Part shown: one piece after another, positions 59,129 to 64,000 of the stretch
Layout: every line of letters begins with the position of its first letter
Position numbering within the stretch: the stretch's first letter is position 1
DNA from: Acidobacteriota bacterium
GTDB taxonomy: Bacteria > Acidobacteriota > UBA4820 > DSQY01
Direction: 5' to 3'
Assembly (NCBI GenBank): GCA_021787565.1
Contig: JAJYLT010000014.1
Span: 1-64,000 of the forward strand
Length of the DNA: 64,000 nucleotides
Notes under the pieces: model-generated
Databases searched by the model: none
Told to the model about the DNA's origin: nothing
What the model saw: only the letters and a program-made list of their open reading frames with translations
Position numbers and translations under genes: made by a program

Positions 59129-60087
59129 GGGGGCGCCCCATGCCGCAAAGCGGCGTCGGCCTGCTGTTCGCCGGGGGTCAGCTCGGAGATGTCCCTGACG
59201 ATCAGGGTTCCGGCGCCCTCGTTGGTGAACACCTCCGCGAGGAGACCGGCCCTGGCCTCGAACCCGACCACGTGCACCCGCTTGACCCCGCTTGAAAGCG
59301 CGATCTGCGCGGCGCTCATCTTGGGCTTCATGCCCCCGTCCAGGACGCCCCTGGCCTCCATGGAGGCCAGGCCCGTGAGGTCCGTATAGCTGATCATGGA
59401 GCCCTGGTCGTGCTGGTCTTCGAGCAGCCCCGGGGTGTCCGTGAGGAAGATGAGCTTGTCCGCCTGGAGGGCGACGGCGATCCGGGAGGCGACCGTGTCC
59501 GCGTTGACGTTCAGGAGACGGCCGCTCTCGTCCGCCGCCAGCGGGCTGACGACGGGGATAAAGCCCGCGGCCATCAGCCGGTCCAGGACGGTGGGGTCCA
59601 CCGAGTGGATGTCGCCGACCTCGCCGTAATCCACGGTCGAGGAGCCCTCGTCCGAACCAACGACCACGGGCGGGCGCGCCCGCGCCTCCAGAAGTCCGGC
59701 GTCCAGGCCGGAGAGACCGACGGCCGCCAGGCCGGCGGACCGGCAGGCCGAGAGCACGGCGGTGTTCACGGTCCCGTTCAGCGCCATGACCAGCGCCTCG
59801 AGCATGGGCGGGCTGGTGACGCGGCGCCCCCGCACGAAGCGGTTTTCGATGCCGAGTCTCTCCGCGAGCCGGGTGGCCTGGGGGCCGCCGCCGTGAACGA
59901 TGATCAGGCGTATGCCGAATTCGCGGAGAATGCCGGCCTGCTCGGCGAGCCGGCGCAGGGCGTCGGGATCATCTCCCATGGCGCCGCAGAGCTTGATGAC
60001 GAACAGGCGGCCCTTGTAGAGCCGGATGTAGGGGAGAGCCCGCGTCAGCGCGGCGAGCATCGCCTCCCTGTCATGGGGTCCGGTCAT
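59125..60087 (-). CDS. argB: N-acetylglutamate kinase
   Basis: A 320-residue amino acid kinase. FVIKLCGAM at the N-terminus, LIIVHGGGPQATRLAERLG near 80, GLDAGLLEA, then LLNVNADTVASRIA and the ATP site LIFLTDTPGLL. GGMKPKMSAAQIAL positions the last catalytic lysine. It phosphorylates N-acyl-glutamate. GGAGGAAAGG precedes the ATG at 60087, which overlaps the argF' stop by 4 bp. The ~15-residue tail after the domain is disordered. Confidence 0.92.
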   Translation of the reverse strand: MTGPHDREAMLAALTRALPYIRLYKGRLFVIKLCGAMGDDPDALRRLAEQAGILREFGIRLIIVHGGGPQATRLAERLGIENRFVRGRRVTSPPMLEALVMALNGTVNTAVLSACRSAGLAAVGLSGLDAGLLEARARPPVVVGSDEGSSTVDYGEVGDIHSVDPTVLDRLMAAGFIPVVSPLAADESGRLLNVNADTVASRIAVALQADKLIFLTDTPGLLEDQHDQGSMISYTDLTGLASMEARGVLDGGMKPKMSAAQIALSSGVKRVHVVGFEARAGLLAEVFTNEGAGTLIVRDISELTPGEQQADAALRHGAPP

Positions 60088-61094
60088 GGCCTTTCCTCCG
60101 TGAGCATGTCGAGCAGCAGGGCCTTCTGAACGTGCAGGCGGTTTCCGGCCTGGCGGACGACGGCGCTCCTCGGACCGTCCAGGACCTCGTCCGCGACCTT
60201 GACGTTTCGCCGCACGGGCAAGCAGTGCATGAACGAGGCGTTCGGGGCGGCGGTCTCGAACCACGACTCAGCCACGCACCAATCGCGCAGCGGGGAACGG
60301 AGCGCGGCCTCCTCCTCCGGCTTCGCATAGAGGGACGGGGCGGCCCAGGACTTGGCGTAGAGCACGTGGGCGCCCTCCATCCCCTCGCGGCGGTCCGAGG
60401 TCTCTCGGATGCGGGCGCCGGAATGCCGCGCGATCTCCACGGCGCCGGTCATGACGGACTCGGGCAGCGAGAAGCCCTCCGGGCGGAGGACGGTGATGTC
60501 CATGCCTCTCATCGCGGCCATTCGAAGGGCGGAGGCCGGCACGGCGTAGGGCAGGGCCTTGGGGTGGTAGGCCCAGGACAGGACGAAGCGCCCGCCGCGG
60601 CGCGGGACGGCCAGGTCGTCGAGGGTCTTCCAGTCGGCGAGGGCCTGGCAGGGGTGGGCCGCCGCGGATTCGAGGTTGATGAACGGCACGGGGCTCAACG
60701 CGGCCATCGTGCGGATCACCGTGTCGGCCAGATCGGCCTGCAGGTCCCTGCCACCGGCGAAGCACCGGACGGCGAGGGCATCCGCGTACTGGGCGAGCAC
60801 CGGGATGGCTTCGCGCACGTGCTCGGCCGCCTCCCCATCCATGACGGCGCCGTCCTCCGTCTCGATCTTCCAGGAACTCTGGCCGGGCGTGATGACGACG
60901 GTATCGCCTCCGAGTTGCTTGACTCCGGCGTCCATGGAGGCGAAGGTGCGCAGCGAGGGATTCATGAAGAGAAGGCCGACGATCTTGCCGGCGAGGGAAC
61001 GGCGGACGGGTGCGCTCTCGAGTTCGCCGGCCAGGGCGAGCAAGGCTTGGAGGCGATCGTCGGACAGGTCCGTGAGGTCGAGGAAGGGTCTCAT
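60084..61094 (-). CDS. N-acyl-ornithine transcarbamylase (ArgF'-type)
   Basis: A 336-residue transcarbamylase. The carbamoyl phosphate site is FMNPSLRTFASMDAG near 45. MDGEAAEHVREAIPVL near 85, HPCQALADWKTL near 160 and FMHCLPVRRNVKV near 285 follow. SLRTxxS in place of STRTR and the MDG-x-x-x-EH loop place it with acetyl/succinyl-ornithine transcarbamylases rather than classical ArgF. It would carbamoylate N-acyl-ornithine, so the acyl group is removed later by ArgE. The residue thought to decide acetyl versus succinyl appears to be Ala here. Confidence 0.87.
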   Translation of the reverse strand: MRPFLDLTDLSDDRLQALLALAGELESAPVRRSLAGKIVGLLFMNPSLRTFASMDAGVKQLGGDTVVITPGQSSWKIETEDGAVMDGEAAEHVREAIPVLAQYADALAVRCFAGGRDLQADLADTVIRTMAALSPVPFINLESAAAHPCQALADWKTLDDLAVPRRGGRFVLSWAYHPKALPYAVPASALRMAAMRGMDITVLRPEGFSLPESVMTGAVEIARHSGARIRETSDRREGMEGAHVLYAKSWAAPSLYAKPEEEAALRSPLRDWCVAESWFETAAPNASFMHCLPVRRNVKVADEVLDGPRSAVVRQAGNRLHVQKALLLDMLTEERP

Positions 61095-62245
61095 GAGGCA
61101 ATCTCCTTGAGGGCCGCGGTGAGTTCGTCCACGTGCCGGTCTTCGAGAATCAGCGGAGGCAGGAGGCGCACGACGTGGGGGTCCGCGCTGCCGCCCGCCA
61201 GGATGCGGCGCGCGCGCAGCGCGGAGAGGACCTCCTTCGCCGGCGGCGCGGTGCGAAGGCCGAGCAGAAACCCCATGCCCTGGACATCCGTGACGGGCCC
61301 GACTCGCGCCTCAGTGGCCAGCCGCTGGGAAAGCCTCCGGACTTTAGGCAGGAGGTCCTCCCGCTCGAGGATGCCGATGGTGGCCTCCACCAGCGCCGCC
61401 GCGAGCGGACCCCCTCCGAAGGTGGTCCCGAGGTCGCCCTTCTTCACGAGCCGTCCCACCGGCTCCGTCACCATCACGGCGCCGACGGGGAAGCCTCCGC
61501 CCAGCCCCTTGGCGGTGGTCAGGAGGTCCGGTGTAATGTCGACCGCCTGGGCCACGAAGGGCCGGCCGGACCGCCCCATGCCGCACTGGACCTCGTCGAA
61601 GACGAGCAGGGCGCCGCGCTCGGTGCACAGCCGGCGCGCGGTGCCCAGGAAGTCCCGCGACAGTGCTCGTGCGCCCGCCACGCCCTGGACGGGCTCCACG
61701 ATCACCGCAGCCACGTCCCGGCGAACGGCGCGCTCCAGGGCGCCCGCGTCATCGAAGGGCACGAAGGTGACGTCGAAGGGCGCCCGGGCGAAACCGTACC
61801 ACGCCTCGCTGCCCCACGTGACGGCGGCCGCGGCGGCCGTGCGGCCGTGGAAGGCGCCCTCCACCGCCACGACCTTCCGCCGTCCGGTGGCCAGGAAGGC
61901 GATGCGCAAAGCGTTCTCGTTGGCCTCCGCCCCGGAGTTCACGAAGAAGACCCGGTCCAGGCCCGCCGGTCCGAATCCCGCAAGGCATGCCGCCGCGCGC
62001 TCCCGCACGGCGAGCGGGAAAAGGTTGCTCTGGAAGAAGAGCGTCCGGCTCTGCCCCTCGAGGGCGGCGAGCAGGCGAGGGTACCCGTAGCCCAGGAGCG
62101 CCACGGCGTGGCCTCCGTAGAAGTCCAGGTAGCGTTCCCCCCCGGAGGTGAACAGGTACGGTCCCTCGCCCCGCGCGGGCTCGAACTCGACCTGGTGAAA
62201 GACGTCGAGCAGGGCGGAGGAGGCCGTTGGCGTCCGATCGTCCAT
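61091..62245 (-). CDS. argD: Acetylornithine aminotransferase
   Basis: A 384-residue class III aminotransferase. YLDFYGGHAVALLGYGYP near the start, VFFVNSGAEANENALRIA near 105, AFHGRTAAAAAVT, LVFDEVQCGMGRSG, and the PLP lysine in LLTTAKGLGGGFPVGAV near 253. It transaminates N-acyl-glutamate semialdehyde. The ATG at 62245 has GGAG 5 nt upstream; one at 62257 adds four residues. It overlaps the transcarbamylase start by 4 bp. Confidence 0.9.
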   Translation of the reverse strand: MDDRTPTASSALLDVFHQVEFEPARGEGPYLFTSGGERYLDFYGGHAVALLGYGYPRLLAALEGQSRTLFFQSNLFPLAVRERAAACLAGFGPAGLDRVFFVNSGAEANENALRIAFLATGRRKVVAVEGAFHGRTAAAAAVTWGSEAWYGFARAPFDVTFVPFDDAGALERAVRRDVAAVIVEPVQGVAGARALSRDFLGTARRLCTERGALLVFDEVQCGMGRSGRPFVAQAVDITPDLLTTAKGLGGGFPVGAVMVTEPVGRLVKKGDLGTTFGGGPLAAALVEATIGILEREDLLPKVRRLSQRLATEARVGPVTDVQGMGFLLGLRTAPPAKEVLSALRARRILAGGSADPHVVRLLPPLILEDRHVDELTAALKEIAS

Positions 62246-62260
62246 AGTGGCTCCCATGGC

Positions 62261-63343
62261 CTAGCAGAACCCGAGTCCCGGCAGGCGCAGGCCGGTGTCG
62301 TCGTCCAGGGCGAAGAGGCGGTTCATCCACTGGATGGCCCCGCCCGCCGCGCCCTTGACAAGATTGTCGATGACGGATGTCATCACGATGGTCCGCCCGC
62401 GCACCGCGACGCCGATCCGGCAGCGGTTGGTTCCGACCACCTCGTGCAGCGCCGGCGGCTCGGACGAAGCCTCCACGAATGCGCTTGCCGCGTAGAACTC
62501 GTTGAGGACCGCGACGATTCGCGAAGCCGGCGAGGGCTCGCGCAGCGTGGCCCGGATCGTGGAGTGGATGCCCCGGACGAAGGGGCCGGAGTGCGGAACG
62601 AATTCGACGCTGGGCGCGCAGTCCGGCCGCGCCGCGGCCAGGAGCCGCGCCATCTCGGGCTCGTGACGGTGCGCCAGCGGCGAATAGGCCGAGAGATTGG
62701 CGTGGCGTTCGGGATGGTGGGTCTTGGCGGTGGGCGTGCGGCCGCTGCCCGAACTGCCGGTCACGGCGCAGATGAAGACGCCCTCCTCGCAGAGGTTCAT
62801 CGCGAAAAGGGGGAAGAGCGGCAGGACCGCGGCCGTCGTGAAGCATCCGGGCTGGGCCGCGAATGCGGGCGGTACGCCCCGGTAGTGCTCGGGCACCGCG
62901 CAGGTGAAGGAGGCACACCGGTGGGGCGCTCCGTGCGGCAGTCCGTAGACGGCGGCGAAGGCCTCGGGATCGGTGAACCTGCCGTCGGCGGACAGATCGA
63001 CGACGTGGGGGCGCGCTCCGGCCCTCTCCGCCCGGAGGAGAAGGGTGTCGAGGAGAGACGCGGTGGCGCCGTGCGGGGTCGCCGCGAAGAGGCCCAGGTG
63101 CAGGTCTTTCTCGAAGTGTCTTCCAAGCCCCTCGAAGGGCTCGAATCGGAGCTGATCGAGGCCGATCCCGGACAGGTGGTGGAACGCGTCGACGACGCGT
63201 TGTCCCGCGTGGCCGTCCGACCCGATTCCCACGACCCGGAAGCGCGGATGGAGGCAGAGAAGGCGGAGGAGCTCTCCCGAAACGTACCCCGCGCCCCCCA
63301 GAAGGACGACGGGGATGGGCCGGGCGTCAGCGGAGGACTTCAT
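62261..63343 (-). CDS. argC: N-acetyl-gamma-glutamyl-phosphate reductase
   Basis: A 360-residue NADP-dependent reductase. VVLLGGAGYVSGELLRLLCLHP is the dinucleotide fold. GLFAATPHGAT follows, the catalytic Cys is in AAQPGCFTTAAV near 162, and the active-site His is near the AHRHEPEMARLL segment. It reduces acyl-glutamyl phosphate to the semialdehyde. It starts 16 bp inside the upstream P-loop gene and lies 15 bp before argD. Confidence 0.92.
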   Translation of the reverse strand: MKSSADARPIPVVLLGGAGYVSGELLRLLCLHPRFRVVGIGSDGHAGQRVVDAFHHLSGIGLDQLRFEPFEGLGRHFEKDLHLGLFAATPHGATASLLDTLLLRAERAGARPHVVDLSADGRFTDPEAFAAVYGLPHGAPHRCASFTCAVPEHYRGVPPAFAAQPGCFTTAAVLPLFPLFAMNLCEEGVFICAVTGSSGSGRTPTAKTHHPERHANLSAYSPLAHRHEPEMARLLAAARPDCAPSVEFVPHSGPFVRGIHSTIRATLREPSPASRIVAVLNEFYAASAFVEASSEPPALHEVVGTNRCRIGVAVRGRTIVMTSVIDNLVKGAAGGAIQWMNRLFALDDDTGLRLPGLGFC

Positions 63344-64000
63344 GGGCGGTGTCGTCCTCGAAGGCGAGGGCGTTCAGGAAGAAGGCGGAGAATGCGGCGG
63401 CCTGGGAACGAGCGTTGATCGCGGTGACCCCCGTCTCCCTCTCCACGACGCGGACGCCTGCCACGTTGTCGGTCGCGGGTCCCGTCACGAGAGCCGTCTC
63501 CAGGGAGTACCGCTCCTTGAGCAGCCGCACGCCGCCCCAGGCCGCCACCGGGTCGTTCGCGGCGAGGATGACCGTGTGAAAGACGGCGCGCAGATCCGCG
63601 TCGGCCAGAATTGCATCCACCCCGTAGAGGCCTATCACCCCGTCTCCGAGCTCGAGCACGATGACGTCGGGGCGGCCGGAGGCCAGGTGCGTCAGAAGCG
63701 TTCGGGTCGCATCGGGCGCCACGCCGGGCGTGGTCGTCACGATGCCGAGATCGGTGAAGATCAGCGTCCGGGCGGCGCCGGCATCTTCCATGGCGAGGAT
63801 GTCGCGCCGCAGAGACACACCGGTGGCCTTGCACGCGGCCACCCGGAGGCCGTGATGGGCGAAGGCCTGGATGAGCGTGCAGGCGGCCTGGGTCTTCCCC
63901 GCGTTCATGCAGGTTCCGACCACGGCGACGACGGGAATGCCGCCGACCTCGAGCGCCGATTGGAGGGGGATCGCGCCCTGGGCGATGTGGGCGGGTACGC
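63327..64000 (-). CDS. P-loop protein, DUF1611-like (partial, continues past window end)
   Basis: 224 codons are visible; the 5' end lies beyond position 64000. A P-loop-like motif, VVGTCMNAGKTQAACTLI, is followed by VAACKATGVSLRRD, EDAGAARTLIFTDLG and PDVIVLELGDGVIGLYGVDA. This resembles DUF1611/dethiobiotin-synthetase-like ATPases; one DUF1611 member is a D-glutamate N-acetyltransferase. Its place ahead of argC, with a 17-bp overlap, suggests a role in arginine synthesis, perhaps on glutamate or its acyl form. That is inference. Confidence 0.6.
   Translation of the reverse strand, partial: VPAHIAQGAIPLQSALEVGGIPVVAVVGTCMNAGKTQAACTLIQAFAHHGLRVAACKATGVSLRRDILAMEDAGAARTLIFTDLGIVTTTPGVAPDATRTLLTHLASGRPDVIVLELGDGVIGLYGVDAILADADLRAVFHTVILAANDPVAAWGGVRLLKERYSLETALVTGPATDNVAGVRVVERETGVTAINARSQAAAFSAFFLNALAFEDDTAHEVLR

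Overview
This window is GC-rich bacterial chromosome from a Gram-negative, diderm organism. It encodes a type IV pilus assembly set, a Pal/CpoB-type envelope pair, TolC-type tripartite efflux, MqnD (futalosine route to menaquinone) and a chemotaxis histidine kinase. The mix (microcompartment gene, futalosine pathway, N-acyl-ornithine arginine pathway, many secreted peptidases) would fit an Acidobacteriota-like or deltaproteobacteria-like genome. That placement is an inference; no rRNA or universal marker is present to fix it.

Layout. 0-1.2 kb: repeats and a membrane methyltransferase. 1.2-5.6 kb: a minus-strand microcompartment-type locus (one BMC shell protein, a four-helix-bundle protein, an acylating aldehyde dehydrogenase with an added C-terminal module, a GMC oxidoreductase). 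5.7-12.4 kb: a divergent type IV pilus minor-pilin/PilY1 operon ending in a strong terminator. 12.4-15.0 kb: a zinc-ribbon protein, a repeat-rich gap and an MFS transporter. 15.1-23.0 kb: a self-contained ECF sigma / anti-sigma / CpxP-like / TolC / adaptor / ABC operon. 23.1-24.9 kb: cpoB and pal. 25.1-29.2 kb: an overlapping four-gene operon (lysine 2,3-aminomutase-like, two D-Ala-D-Ala-ligase-like ATP-grasp enzymes, GNAT acetyltransferase) with a strong promoter and a long, hairpin-rich leader. 29.4-38.3 kb: EamA transporter, thiD, three peptidases (S9, secreted C1, M32) and aspA. 38.4-53.9 kb: a pilin with a near-perfect sigma-54 promoter, a metallophosphoesterase, a CDF exporter followed by an FKBP fragment, rnc, an ExeA-like ATPase, cheA, a CheY-like regulator, mqnD, a lipoprotein, an APC permease, two alpha/beta hydrolases, a K+ channel, a DUF1722-like mini-protein and bacterioferritin. 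54.0-56.7 kb: a class V aminotransferase coupled to a catalytically headless KY-type protein, a hicB with a hicA stub, and an Mth938-family protein. 56.8-64.0 kb: a tightly overlapped arginine operon (argH-argE-argB-argF'-argD-argC read right to left) headed by a P-loop protein cut by the window edge.

The most unusual structural feature is dispersed DNA. Four copies of an exactly 151-bp element have about 15-bp terminal inverted repeats and perfect 5-bp flanking direct repeats, two in each orientation. They behave like a MITE with REP-like hairpins inside. A second family consists of eight degenerate heptanucleotide tandem arrays lying between genes and running into stop codons. They bracket both four-helix-bundle (S23-type) genes. 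Several gene remnants (FKBP, HicA, glutamine amidotransferase, probably others) point to ongoing local rearrangement.

The best candidates for undescribed biology are the KamA/ATP-grasp/ATP-grasp/GNAT operon with its structured leader, the minimal microcompartment locus with a GMC oxidoreductase, and the MITE and heptamer families. All functions are read from sequence motifs and family knowledge; no database search was run.
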